From Flammula alnicola (lineage: Eukaryota > Basidiomycota > Agaricomycetes > Agaricales > Strophariaceae), in NCBI GenBank assembly GCA_015499995.1, contig JADNRV010000134.1, positions 1 through 64,000 on the forward strand: a DNA stretch of 64,000 nt, in the 5' to 3' direction. This document shows positions 43,201-54,110 of the stretch, piece by piece. The position numbers and the translations under genes are program-made. Position 1 is the stretch's first letter. Each line of letters begins with the position of its first letter. The notes under the pieces were generated by a model. The model had not been told where the DNA came from. It made no database searches and saw nothing but the letters and a program-made list of their open reading frames with translations.

Positions 43201-46200
43201 TCTTCTACAGTGTTACAGGGCTACTTGTATACTACTGAGATTAAATATTATTACATAGACACAATGACGAGATTATAGAGAATTCATAAGCATTTGTGGA
43301 TGGGTGGAAGACTGTGGAGTACAGTTTCCATGCGCTTTCACTTGATTGTGCATTTTTGGATGCATCAGGAGCTCAGATCACCTTCGGTTCAGCTAACTTA
43401 AGCACTTAAGACTGTACCCTGTACCCTAGTACCCTCAGTGTGCATCTGGGATCTCGGTATGTCGTGTTATGCACCCTGGACATCTTACTGTAGCCAGACA
43501 TACCCGATATGGTATATATTTCCAAATAGGTATCCCTTTGATCCGAGCTTTGATCGGCATTGCTACAGGCACATCTATGGGCATCTGCTTTTACCCCACT
43601 GCTCCATGTCCTCGGTGCCTTTGGCAATTTCACGTGACCCGGCCTGTAGTGTGCCTAGATGTCTGTTCTTTAATCTAGAGACACAAGCTCCATATACATT
43701 CTGGCAGAGTCACAAGCAAATCCGGACTCCATGTTAATTTAGGCAGACATCTAAGCCTCTCCAGAGCTCTATGTAAGTTTAGGTGGACCTATAAGCCTCT
43801 CCGGAGCTCTGCATAAATTGAGGTGGATCTGTATGCATCTCCGGAGGGCCATGTGCATTCCGGCAGACCTGTATGCATCTCCGGACCTCCGCATGCATTC
43901 CGGCAGAGTCAGAAGCAAATCCGGACTCTGTGTTAATTTAGGCAGACCTATAAGCCTCTCCAGAGCTCTGCATAAATTTAGGTGGACCTATATGCATCTC
44001 CGGAGCTCTATGTGCATTCCGGTGGACCTGTATGCATCTCCGGACCTCCACGCACATTCCGGTGGATTCACAAGCAAATCCGGAATCTGTATTAATTTAG
44101 GTGGACATGTAAGCCTCTCCAGAGCTCTGCATGCATTCCGGCAGACCTATAAGCCTCTCTGGAGCTCCGCATAAATTTAGGTGACCTGTATGCATCTCCG
44201 GAGCTCCACGTGCATTCCGGCAGACTCGCAAGCAAATCCGGACTCCGTATTAATTTAGGCAGACATGTAAGCCTCTCCAGAGCTCCGCGTGCATTCCGGA
44301 GGACCTGCATGCATCTCAGGAGCTCCGCACGCATTCTGGCGGACTCACAAGCAAATCCGGACACCGTATTAATTTAGGCAGACATGTAAGCCTCTCTGGA
44401 GCTCCTCATAAGTTTAGGTGGACCTGTATGCATCTCTGGAGCTCCTCGTGCATTCCGGTGGACTCACAAGCAATCTGGACTCTGTATTAATTTAGGCTGA
44501 CCTATATGTATCTCCGGACCTCTATGTGCATTCCGGCGGACCTGCATGCATCTCCGGAGCTCTGCATGCATTCCGGCGGACTCGCAAGCAAATCCGGACT
44601 CTGTATTAATTTAGGTGGACATGTAAGCATCTCCGGAGCTCCGCATGCATTCCGGCGGATTCACAAGCAAATCCGGACTCCGTATTAATTTAGGCAGACA
44701 TCTAAGCCTCTCCAGCTCTCTGTATACATTCCGGGGGACCTGCATGCATCTCCAGAGCTCCACATGCATTCCGGCGGACCTGTATGCACCTCCAGAGCTC
44801 TGTGTACATTCCAGGAGACTCAATGTGTTTCCCTGGAAGTCAAATGCACTTTCCTGGAAGTCAGATGCACTTCCCCAGAGATCAGATGCACTTCCCCGGA
44901 GATTAGATGCACTTTCCTAGAAGGCAGACACATTTCCCGGGAAGTCAGACACTTTTCTGGAAGTCAGCTGCACTTTCCTGGAGATCAGACACACCTCCCC
45001 GGAAGTTAAATGCACTTTTCCGGAAGTCAGATATATTTCCCTAGAGATCAGACACACTTGTCAGAGGGTTTCCCTGAGGAATCACTGGATTTGGCGTTCA
45101 ATGCAAATTCTGATGCAAAATGGCTCCTGCATAGCAATTCAATATATTACTGAGCAAGAGGTAATGCAGAATCTATATAATATATTGACAAAATCCTCCC
45201 CCCCCCAGCCCAAAAACACCAATTTGACAAGCTTGTCCATCAATGGAACAAGAGCTCGTCCATGTAGCCACCACGAGCTCGTGAGGCTATGCCATCAGTG
45301 ATGGCACCTTAGTCACACAAGGTGTCACACTCAGTAAAAAATGAAGTCAGTAGTTGGTCATGAATTGGTCACGAAATAGTCGAAAATAGAAAAACTTACC
45401 TTTCATTGACTATTATCTGCTTTGGGGAACGTGTTTTTGACTTGCGGGAACAGGTCAATGTTGTCTATGGTCAGTAGATTGTCATTACAGTGTATTCTCT
45501 AGTCGTGGCTGATCATACACTAGTCATGCATCAGCCAAACTCTGATGACGGCTAATTGCAAATTAAATAGTCATATAAAAGTCAGATCCCAGACGTTCTC
45601 TTTAATATTCCTCACTCCAGGCATTTAGAAAGCACAAAGAACAAAGGTATATTCCTACACCAGATACTACATATGTACCAATACAAAGATGGAGGGTATT
45701 ACCATAATCCTAAACCCAGCATAGCACCTCATTACCCGTTCCTAACTTGACTCAATGTCCGCATCCACGCCGGTCCACGAATTCTGGTCCTTCGAGGATT
45801 TATTCCGCGCTTGGTGCAAGTGGAGGTGGGGTCTGCACAAAGTATGAGTCAATGGCGTGCAAGAAAAGGAAAGGAGGCATACCCTTATCTTGGAATCCAT
45901 CCCCGTCCGTCGACCCTCTCCTCAAGCCTTCTGCGTAGCGTTAAGTATCGCGATCGCCAATCGGCATTGTATGCCTCTGGAGTGGCACTAAATGGTTTAA
46001 GTGCTTGCAAAAAAGGAATAAAGACGACCACTTACCATAGAAAAGAGATGGCCATGCAGATAGGTAGAGCTGGAACTTACATGAAGTGGTCAGGAGGGCG
46101 AAGAGAACAAGTTGCGAATTCAGCCAAGTTGCGAATTTGAACATTGTATTCACGTGATATGTATGGGAACTTTCCCACAGTTCACCGACAAACGTGAAAT

Positions 46201-47821
46201 CTGACTTCCTCCAAACTTCGTCAAATGTAAGACTTGTATGACTAGTGTATGACTGAGCTACGACTAATAGACGACTATGATACGGAGGTGTCTGCGATGC
46301 CAAGAAATTTTCAAGAAGGCAAGGACTTTTGCTGACTTTTGCCGACTTTTGCTGACCTTGCGTGACATTGCCTTGACTATGGCTGACTTTGCTTTTTACT
46401 GAGTGTCACATGGGTAGTGGGAAATTCTACTGAACGTCCTGCAACAAGTCCAATCTGACCCCAGGATTTCGGTAAGATGGTCATGCCATTGAAAATCTTC
46501 TTGAGAAGATCCCGAATGGCCTCCGCAACACGCCCGTCAACGATTGTCCCATCGTCTTCTTCCACGAAATTCAGGGACACATTTTCCCCTTCTTTCAAGC
46601 GCGCGTTCCCTCGAAGCGACTTTCCTTTGTTGGCTTCGAGGACATCTGAGTCGCGTTTTTGATCCTTGGTGTGCTTTGCATAGTCTGTTTGATACCAGAA
46701 TTTGATGTTCGGGAATCGAGATGCAGCGTTCTGTCGAGTTAGGTCCCTGTACTGCTCGGGGATGATGAATACTTGGGAGCCAGGGAGTGAGGTTGAGGAG
46801 CTGGAAGAGCTGGAGCCAGAGAGGGACTGAGGGGGAGAGGTAAGGCCTTCCTGCAACCGTCGACCAATTGCCTGCATAAGATCTTCGTGGGCTTTTGTCA
46901 GTGTTTCGTGTGCTGATCTAAAACAGAGTCAAAACATGAAACTTCTAAGTGGAAATATTGAATAATACTGAACTTGAGGTCAGAATATTGACTGTGAATA
47001 GCATTGTACTTGTCTTGAAGCCTTTCTAAACGTCTCTTACAGTCGTGATGGTGATCAAAACTGCCATTGCGACGCATATAGCCCTGAAAAAGTGCATATA
47101 GTCAACTTTTATCTTTCTGTTTGACCAGAAATAAAGATATATACCTAGTGCTTGAAAGTCCAGTTAGGTCCGGTTTTTGAGTACCCAGAGGCTCTAACCG
47201 AGTCCGAGACTGGTTAGCCTTTGTTCCCAGACCCAAAATAACCTAACCTAACTGCAAAAAACCGCAAAAAACCGGTTAGTTGCAGTTAGTAACTGATTAG
47301 GACCGAAAATATTAAAAACCAGTTATAACCGGTAGTAACTGCACATTTATGACTTAGTACAATTTATTGTCCTTCATTTAAGCTTCAAATCGACCCTGGG
47401 AACGTTAAATTCTGTAAAGAAATGACTGAGTTATGATTTTATTACATGCTATCTACTCTTTTGACTGATATTTTATGGTTTTAACTGTAACTCAGTCAGT
47501 TTTTGACCTAAAATTATGGTCCAGGGCTTGTTTTAACGGGAAAAATGAGGGCTAAAAATAATCAGTAATAACCGGTTATAACCGGTTGCTAACCGGTCCT
47601 ATAACTGCTTTCTATGTAAGTTCTTCCTCTTGGGAATGGTTTCGACGATGAAAGGCTGATTTCGGATAGGAATCTTGAGTGTCTTTCCTTCGCTGGTTGA
47701 CAGCAGGGGAATCGAGTTCAGTGAGCTCTACAATACTGTTGGAGCTCCCTGTGGTTAATGAGCGCGTCATAGCGTGTATTGGAGGTCGAGAGCGGTTAGA
47801 GGAAGCAGACGAGGAGGACAT
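37206..47821 (-). CDS. Unnamed basidiomycete gene with a ~7.9-kb intron full of repeats
   Basis: Right-hand exons: start near 47,821 (MSSSSASSNRSRPPIHAMTR), 47,083-46,974 (YMRRNGSFDHHHDCKRRLER, coiled coil) and 46,917 to about 46,440 (ends ILPKSWGQIGL). Left-hand exons: about 38,550-38,239 (ERQYIFNELYRKFSFLLLCF then DDWKASYIA), 38,159-37,760 (Ala/Pro/Thr-rich), 37,696-37,563, 37,516-37,427 and 37,368-37,206 (NLCYKAYLDNHEPLTPAAFE ... stop). All left exons join in frame with 50-90-nt introns. The two halves face each other across repeats and mobile elements placed exactly between a donor and an acceptor. The SWGQIG...DDWKA pattern recurs in uncharacterised mushroom proteins. It starts 183 bp after the Tnp2 gene on the same strand and could be a transposon accessory gene. 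The first exon junction is unclear because of another insertion (47,161-47,606). Confidence 0.55.
38930..40616. repeat. 39-bp minisatellite, orientation +
   Basis: From about 39,420 the unit is close to 39 bp: GTCCGCCGGAATGCACGTGG plus AGCTCCGGAGATGCATACA, alternating with GTCCGCCTAAATTAACACGG plus AGTCCGGATTTGCTTGTGA. From 38,930 to 39,420 units are more decayed. The core GGAGCTCC is a palindrome. It ends at the solo LTR. Confidence 0.9.
40621..42082. mobile_element. Solo LTR (1,462 bp) inserted in the 39-bp array
   Basis: The segment starts TGAGAGACCCGC and ends GCGGCCCTATCA, i.e. TG...CA with imperfect inverted ends. It interrupts the minisatellite, which continues on the right, and is flanked by CCGC (40,617-40,620 and 42,083-42,086), a short target duplication. 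There is no coding sequence. This fits a solo LTR left after recombination of an LTR retrotransposon. Confidence 0.65.
42087..42425. repeat. 39-bp minisatellite with orientation switch
   Basis: Units run in + orientation to about 42,320 and inverted from about 42,335 (GGCAGACCTGTAAGCATCT). This is the internal fold-back point of the satellite block. Confidence 0.8.
42426..43685. other. Non-repetitive insert between inverted arrays, no gene seen
   Basis: About 1.26 kb without ORF or recognisable element. It may be another insertion into the array or the original core of the TIR element. Confidence 0.5.
43686..44825. repeat. 39-bp minisatellite, orientation - (inverted copy)
   Basis: Units such as CATCTCCGGAGCTCCGCATG plus CATTCCGGCGGACTCGCAA alternate with GCAAATCCGGACTCCGTATT plus AATTTAGGCAGACATGTAA. 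They are the reverse complement of the 38,930-40,616 family. Confidence 0.9.
44826..45062. repeat. 21-bp minisatellite
   Basis: About eleven units of the type TTTCCTGGAAGTCAGATGCAC, continuing directly from the 39-bp array. Confidence 0.88.
45328..46405. mobile_element. CACTA-like non-autonomous element (1,078 bp, TCA target duplication)
   Basis: The ends are CACTCAGTAAAAA on the left and its complement TTTTTACTGAGTG on the right. Each side is flanked by the 3-bp duplication TCA (45,325-45,327 and 46,406-46,408). CACT ends plus a 3-bp target duplication are the hallmark of the CACTA superfamily. Short AGTCA/TGACT words near both ends look like subterminal repeats (for example TGACTTTTGC repeated at 46,320-46,360). 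No transposase inside; a Tnp2 transposase gene lies 1.6 kb to the right. Confidence 0.8.
47161..47606. mobile_element. AACCGGTT-rich MITE-like insertion
   Basis: The left end CAGTTAGGTCCGGTT and the complement of the right end, CAGTTATAGGACCGGTT, are similar. The interior is AT-rich with many AACCGGTTATAACCGGTT words. It lies between the first exon and the DFQALG-encoding second exon of the 37,206-47,821 gene. No target duplication could be defined. Confidence 0.5.
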
Positions 47822-48003
47822 TATGAGAGTCACAGTCTACAAACGTAACAAAGAGAGAACTCGCACAAACGACAACATGTGACTGTGTTGCGATGGTCAC
47901 AGCCAAGTCATTTCTCTCACCTATGTCTTCAAATCTATGTCAAGATTCAGAATAACTACGCCAGTGTAACATATATGTAGGGAAATTATACTAGTATGTA
48001 CAG

Positions 48004-51000
48004 CTATGCATCTGGGTCATTAGCATCACCAGCATCCTCATACGACCCCCCCAAATACCCTATTTCGAGCCCCATTTTCTCACATACAAAAAATCGTCCA
48101 TCAGGCGGTTTGGTAAAAGGAATCATTGCCACGCAAGTCGAAATAGAAGTGATATCGATAACCTTGAGGGATTCGTTTCCACGGTAGAGGGCTACCCAAA
48201 GAGCGTGACTAGATTCACGAAGCAAATCTGGGTCTGGTGGATCATACACAGAAATGAGGGCAAGTCCTCTGATCTCGTTGTCTTGAACTGTTGCACGAAA
48301 AAAGAATTGCACCTCGCCGTAATTTACCTGTTGCTCTCCGTCTACAGTTTCAAACCACTTGAGAGTATACAATTCAAGTGAATGAAGTATAAAACAAATG
48401 ACACGACATACCATAATATTCCGTGAGATACGGACAGATCCTGAGCGCAAGTTCTCCTTCCATGCTGTGCGAACAATTTGCTTGGTTGGTAACTAGACGC
48501 GTGCCCAGCGCTTCAGCCATGGTACCCAGTCCTCTTCAAATTGGACTCTGTTGGATGCAAAGTAGTGGTGAATTGCAGGAATGTAAAATGGGTTAACAAA
48601 CCGAGTGGTTGCATCACGGGAACCTAGAAGGATATAGCCACGTCCGAGGTCAACTGATATGCGAGGCTGAGGATTTTGTTTGGCGAGCTCGGGTATAATT
48701 TTTTCCAAAGCATTAATTCGGGCCCTGCACAGCCCACGTTCAGATAGATTCTGGAAGGGATTTGATGGCTGCCGAATCTCCTGCCTGAGGATCCCAATCA
48801 TGTGCTCCATGCACCACTGAGTAGAATATGTACCGGGGCCAATGCGCATCGCCTCTGGACCAGTATGTAAAAGCGCGTGAATGCTTTGGCGGCAAAAGTG
48901 TAGGCGGGATGTCTTTCGTTGATAATATAGGGCTTCAAATCCTTCGACGAAGCTGACTAAAAGGTTGTGTCCTTCGAGGATTTGAGCAGCTGTGATGGAA
49001 CGTTGGTGGAGCAGGCAGATTCCACGAACAAGTTGGCAGAAATTCTTCCAATAAGGGAGAGGGAGAATGTTATAAAAAAATCCGGGGCCGAGTCCGTAAA
49101 CATAGGTGAGAACGTGTTTTCCATGCTCTTTCCAGGTATCTCCTTTAAGAACTGCCCAGTCCCAGGTCGTTTGGTCATCGCGTGGATCGCAATCGAAGGT
49201 TCCACGCCATAACCTGAGCAGGAGGTCAGTGAGATTGAGGGAAATCAGGTGCATAAGATCAGGCCCAAAGCAAGAAGGAACTTCGAGCATCTGATCATTT
49301 GGAAAGCCACTGAATATGCTTGGTTTGCTGATCCCAGTATCCTTTCGTAGCTTCTGGTATTGAGCTTGAGTGCGGGCACCAAGGAGGACTTCCAAGTTTG
49401 TGAGGTACTCCGCTTGGCTTCCGCCATCTAAATTTCTGCCATCGACGTCGTCATGATCACAGCCTTGTACAGTATAGTTGTTAGGCTTCAGAAGTGCGGG
49501 ATAGTAGTGGTTAGCACCCGGCTTCCTTCGACCTTTGATAGGACAGTATAACCGACATCTGTGGGCACCGCTGTGTCCAGTAAGGCTATTCAGATATGTT
49601 AGTCCAGGGCCGTCTGCTGCTCCCAGCATAACAAATAGCTTTGACAGAAAAACGCGATTCTGATGAGCATCCCAGACCTGTAAACCTTCTTTCGTGAGGG
49701 CGGCAACATGGTAGAGTCCAGGGAATAGAAAGGAGTCGACATTTTTAGGCTTATTTGGCCCAGGAATGAAGCCGCCTGGCAAGACGTAGCGTTTCTTGTA
49801 GCGTTGATTGGGCGCTAGATCGAGGACAACCCAAATATAAATCCAACAGTCAGATTGTTTGCTCTGGTAGAGCTGGGCGCCGTCGATTGAAAGCAGGAGA
49901 ACCATGTCGTCACTCCCGATTTTGCCATCTCTAACCGCCTCGAGGTAGTCACTACCAGAGTAGACGTCGTCAAACAATAGCTGTTCATAATCATTTTGCT
50001 CCAGTTCCTCGAGAATCTTCTGTGTTTCTTGGTTACGATGCCGCATAGCCTGAGCATCCTCGGGATTGTGCCAGATAGCCTGAAGCTGCGGACCAATTGG
50101 CAACATATGAAATTGGCGCCGTGAGACCTTCTGCTGACCATTGCTGGAGGCGAGTATTGCAGGATCATAGCGTGGCTCGGAACAATAGAAACAGGAATTG
50201 AGCTCAGCGAATGGGCCTGTATATGCTAGGCACGTATTGATACACATATCGGTCATGATAGAGTGGACTCCAGTGAGCGCGCCAATTTCTTTCTTGAAGG
50301 TGAAGAGGCTTGGCATGGAATTTTCGGTTTGATCTACGCCGAGGCGGTCAAGGTAGGCGTGGACAGATTGGCGAACATCGTTGTATGTTTCCTCTGATGC
50401 ATTTGTTGTATTAAGATAGATGTCGATACCTGCACAAAGGTGGGGATTTGTGTCGAGATTGACAGGTTCTGTGATAGGATTTCGTAGTTGATCCATAGCA
50501 TCTGCATCAAGGCCATCATCGCCTTCGAGAGTTGCTTCGCGCAGTGCTGAGATGAATTGTTGGGCGATTTTCAATTCGTCGAGAGTGGCTTCAATTGTTA
50601 TGTCATTATATTCAGTCAAACGGGGTAGGATGTCATCTTCGAGATTATTTGGCAATCCAGGACCTTCTGGTTCTTCGTTGGGAGCATCAGGTGGAATTGG
50701 GGTCATTTCTCGCGAAGGAGGTGGAGAAACTCCTTGATTGTCTTGATTTGCGGGTACTGGGGTCGGAGGACGGGACTGAAGTGTTTGAAATCACTTTTTA
50801 TTTACATTTTTGACATACACAAGAATAAAAGATGTACGAACTCGAACGTAGATATCTGAATCATCGGAATAATGCTCGTCTTCTGTACAGGGAGAGCCCA
50901 TCTCACCAGCATCACTAGTGCCAATATCTGGTTCACCATGTCCATGTCTATCTGCATCTACGCCTTCATCGGGGTTGGGTTCGAGATCTCTGTGCTGGCG

Positions 51001-51165
51001 TTGTCGAGGAGGCTCAGAGGATGGACTACGTGAGTGGCCATGATTAGTGGGATTGGCTGATGGGCTACGTGCACGCCGACGTGGTATGGAGGGACCAGGA
51101 GTCAAATTACCAGGCTGTGGTAGTGCCGCAGGGTGCCAAGGCTGCTGCACGAGGAATTCAGCCAT
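48004..51165 (-). pseudogene. Tnp2-type CACTA transposase gene with an in-frame stop
   Basis: Exons 51,165-50,842, 50,775-48,412 and 48,357-48,004 (introns 66 and 54 nt) keep one frame except for TAG at 48,493-48,495. The long exon carries zinc-binding FAELNSCFYCSEPRYDP, then FHMLPIGPQLQAIWHNPEDA, LLLSIDGAQLYQSKQSDCWI (first catalytic Asp, about residue 275 counted from 50,706), YVLPGGFIPGPNKPKN, a CRLYCP motif, CFGPDLMHLISLNLTDLL (second Asp, about 480) and MEHMIGILRQEIRQP (candidate Glu, about 634). These are the landmarks of Tnp2 transposases of mushroom CACTA-like elements. The part after the stop (WFETVDGEQQVNYGEVQFFF to ANDPDA) is the usual C-terminal domain, so the stop is probably a recent mutation and the copy otherwise well preserved. 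The N-terminal exon is disordered, proline and acid rich. Confidence 0.8.
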
Positions 51166-51392
51166 TGGGGTTGGCTACACGGAACGGTAGGTGGATTTGC
51201 TGATGAGCTTGGGCTCTGTTCGACCGCTGGTCATACAGTAGCGTGTGCAGTTGCACGGCCTTTTGGGAGGCATTGCACGACGAGCTATAGAGTGGCAGCT
51301 AGCGAGGGCTCGATTTCGTTAGATATTTTCAACCACAATCCTGATAAGCCCGATATAGATCGATCACGCTACTTGGTCTATATACGGCCACA

Positions 51393-51671
51393 TCACACTA
51401 TATTTGGAAACCAGTCATTTTCACTGGGATTGATGGCTGACATGTTAACAAAGTCCGAGGCGTCATCCGTTTCGGCGTCGTCATCTTCGGAATCTTCTCC
51501 ATCTGATGGGTTTTCCTTGTTCGAGCTCTTCTTGGTCGCGTAAGTCTTCTTCTTCTTATTGAGGCATTCTAGACATGTCTTGGAGAACCCATCTTGCTGA
51601 AGTTTGAATTCGGACGCATCTAGGGACTTCTCATTTTTGCATGAATTGCAGCGGCGATAAGCAGGGGCCAT
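51393..51671 (-). CDS. Small protein with CX2C...CX2C zinc motif and acidic tail
   Basis: 92 residues: MAPAYRRCNSCKNEKSLDAS, then FKLQQDGFSKTCLECLNKKK, then an acidic stretch (DGEDSEDDDAETDDASD). The two CX2C pairs about 25 residues apart could bind one zinc ion. It sits 228 bp upstream of the Tnp2 gene start on the same strand, so it may be an accessory protein of that element, or the first exon of a larger gene whose remainder is lost. It has a proper ATG and stop. I do not recognise a named family. Confidence 0.5.
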   Translation of the reverse strand: MAPAYRRCNSCKNEKSLDASEFKLQQDGFSKTCLECLNKKKKTYATKKSSNKENPSDGEDSEDDDAETDDASDFVNMSAINPSENDWFPNIV

Positions 51672-51984
51672 CAGATCATGAGAAACGCGCTAATTATGGG
51701 TTGTACGTAAGTTTGACGCATGTCGGCAGGAGGATGGGAAAAGAAGTGTGTAGTCGGCGGTAGTTGGATGCATCCCTGGATGTGTGATAAAAAAGATAAG
51801 ATTCAAATCTATAATCTACAATCTATAATCTATCTAATCGTGATAAGGGTTCGAAGTTCAACGTTCAACTCCAGTTTGTCGAGAAATATTCTCCAAGTCC
51901 ACCGTCGGTGATTTCCGATAATCACGTGTTGTAAATAATCACGTGTTGCGGAAAATCTGTTGGGTGAATAGCGTTCACTACGGC

Positions 51985-52060
51985 CTTACGGCTCAGGCTT
52001 CATATTTTGAAAGCCTGAGGCCGCGGCCCAGGCCGACGGCTTTTGATTCCAGAAATTCGG
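51985..52060. repeat. GC-rich palindromic block similar to 28,440-28,600
   Basis: GGCTCAGGCTTCATATTTTGAAAGCCTGAGGCC is an inverted repeat around an AT centre, followed by GCGGCCCAGGCCGACGGC. Confidence 0.6.
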
Positions 52061-52284
52061 CAAAATATTACATCTTGAAAAAAATATTTGTTTGTCATGC
52101 CCGAAAGTGTCTCAAATTCATCGCAAACGCCTGCACAGAGCCCCAATACTCCTTCATCTGCTATGGCACAGGCCGTTATTGGTGAACCACCACGTATATT
52201 GTATGTGATTGAACATTATTCAGGCAGAATTCTACTCTTACCACATTTTGTAGATGTTCATCTCATGCAATCCACCTTTCCGTG

Positions 52285-54110
52285 TATGATCACCTCAAGA
52301 AAGTGCAAGATTGGCTTAAACAACACAATCCTGATGTAGACTGGACCCGTGGACAACTATCCCTCTCTTGTTGCGGCGCCAATCACGACTTCCCTGTTTC
52401 CGCTTTTGGCAAAGGCTATAGTCTTACAAGTCCATCTGCCTCTCACCTCAATATTGGTTCTCTCGGTCTAGGCCTACGTCTTAACGATAAACCTTCCATC
52501 TCCCGATCTATGTTGTTTGATCTCTTGCCAAGATGATCGACAACTCCCAAAACTTTTGCTTCCGGGATCTTTGCTAATTATAGATCAACACCTTCTATCC
52601 TTCGTCCTTCTATTCCTAACAGCCTCAGTCGCGCGGAACTCAAAGCCATCTGGCTGTCCCCTCTTGCTCCTCCGGACCCCGTCTACGGTCCACCCAATAA
52701 ACCTATCGATGTCGCTCATGTAACACCCCAGCGCTTCGCAAAATACGCAAAAAATCTCGACTGCTATTGTATCTGGTATACGCCCAATGAAGATCTCGAC
52801 ATCCGCATCAACGCTCTTTCATCTGAATTCCCTTCTTCACCTCCTCCTTCTCAACCTCCGCCTGAACCTCCTCCTATTAATATTCCCACCGACCAAGTTT
52901 CCGATCCTGACGAGGATGTCCAGAAACTTGTACCCAACAAGTACCACGACTATCTCGACGTCTTTTCACCCACTGAAGTTAAGCGCCTACCTGACCACCG
53001 GCCTTACGACGTCAACATCGAGATAGAAGATGGGAAACAACCTCCCTTTGGCCCCATTTATTCCCTTTCATCTGACGAACGAAAGGCCCTTAGTGAATAT
53101 ATTCAAGAACACCTCGCTAAGGGCTACATTCGTCGTTCTACCTCCTCTGCCGCCGCTCCCATTATGTTCATCAAGCGGAAAACTGGCAACTTACGTCTTT
53201 GTGTCGATTATCGAGGTCTCAATGCGATAACTAAGAAGAACCGCTACCCACTTCCTCTTACTCACGACCTCATCGACCGCGTCGCCGGCTGCGACCACTT
53301 CACCATTATCGACCTCAAAAACGCGTTCAACCTTATACGCATAAAAGAGGGAGATGAGTGGAAAACCGCTTTCCGTACCCATCTCGGCCTATATGAGTAT
53401 ACAGTCATGCCCTTTGGATTAACTAACGCCCCGGCCACCTTTCAAGCCTTTATTCAGGATGTTTTGCGCGACATTCTTGATATCTCTTGTGTCGTGTACC
53501 TCGATGACATTCTCATATTCTCAAAACCCGGCCAAAACCATGACGAACTCGTATCTCAAGTTCTGGATCGCCTTCGTCATGCTCATCTATTCGCAAACGC
53601 CAAGAAATGCAAATTGACAAATCCCATGTCGAATACCTCGGCTATATTATCTCTTCCCAAGGCGTTCAAATGAACCCCAGAAAACTCACCACTATCACTG
53701 ACTGGCCGCTTCCAAACACCGTCAAGGATATTCAATCATTCCTCGGTTTTACGAACTTCTACAGAGATTTTATTCACCATTACGCCGATATCGTCCTTCC
53801 CCTCAATTCCCTCACCAAGAAAACTTGCAAGACTGCGTTCCCAGGTCTTACGGATGCCGCTGAGAACGCTTTTAAGATGCTCAAGCTCGCTTTCACCACC
53901 GCTCCCGTCCTTCATCATTTCGATCCACTCCTCCCCTCTACCATTGTAACTGATGCCTCCGACTTCGCTCTCGCTTCCATTCACCTCCAGCCTGACAAAA
54001 GCGGCTTACTTCACCCTGTCGCTTATCACTCACGGAAATTCTCACCAGCCAAATCAACTATGAAATTCACGACAAAGAACTTCTTGCAATTGTCGACACT
54101 TTCCGTGATA
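52285..54110 (+). pseudogene. Ty3/gypsy retrotransposon pol fragment, frame-broken
   Basis: Order of pieces: WLKQHNPDVDWTRGQLSLSC (post-protease linker, about 52,310), DEDVQKLVPNKYHDYLDVFS (about 52,910) and the RT from GYIRRSTSSAAAPIMFIKRK, through LRLCVDYRGLNAITKKNRYP and FGLTNAPATFQAFIQDVLRD, to VVYLDDILIFSK with the catalytic YLDD (about 53,496). Then comes a frame change near 53,610 to HVEYLGYIISSQGVQMNPRK, the connection LGFTNFYRDFIHHY, and the start of RNase H (VTDASDFALASIHLQPDKSG). A further frame change near 54,050 precedes loss of the rest. At least three frame breaks, no integrase and no LTRs were seen. It is a dead, truncated copy of a chromoviral-type element; the lineage within Ty3/gypsy cannot be fixed. 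Confidence 0.85.

Larger units (their letters stand above)
38571..45324. mobile_element. 6.75-kb TIR-bounded, satellite-filled non-autonomous element
   Basis: The outer ~57 bp are inverted repeats. On the left, ACCTTGTGTGACATAAGTAC then CATCAGTGATGG and TAGCCTCACGAGCTCGTG; on the right, the complement of ACCTTGTGTGACTAAGGTGC, CATCACTGATGG and TAGCCTCACGAGCTCGTG. Only about nine positions differ. Next to each end are extra GAGCTCGT palindromes (38,610-38,680; 45,250-45,280), like subterminal repeats of CACTA-type elements. The inside is almost entirely minisatellite arrays in opposite orientation, a solo LTR and unknown DNA; there is no transposase. No convincing target duplication was seen; the right end abuts the 45,328-46,405 element, which hides the original flank. 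Confidence 0.7.
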
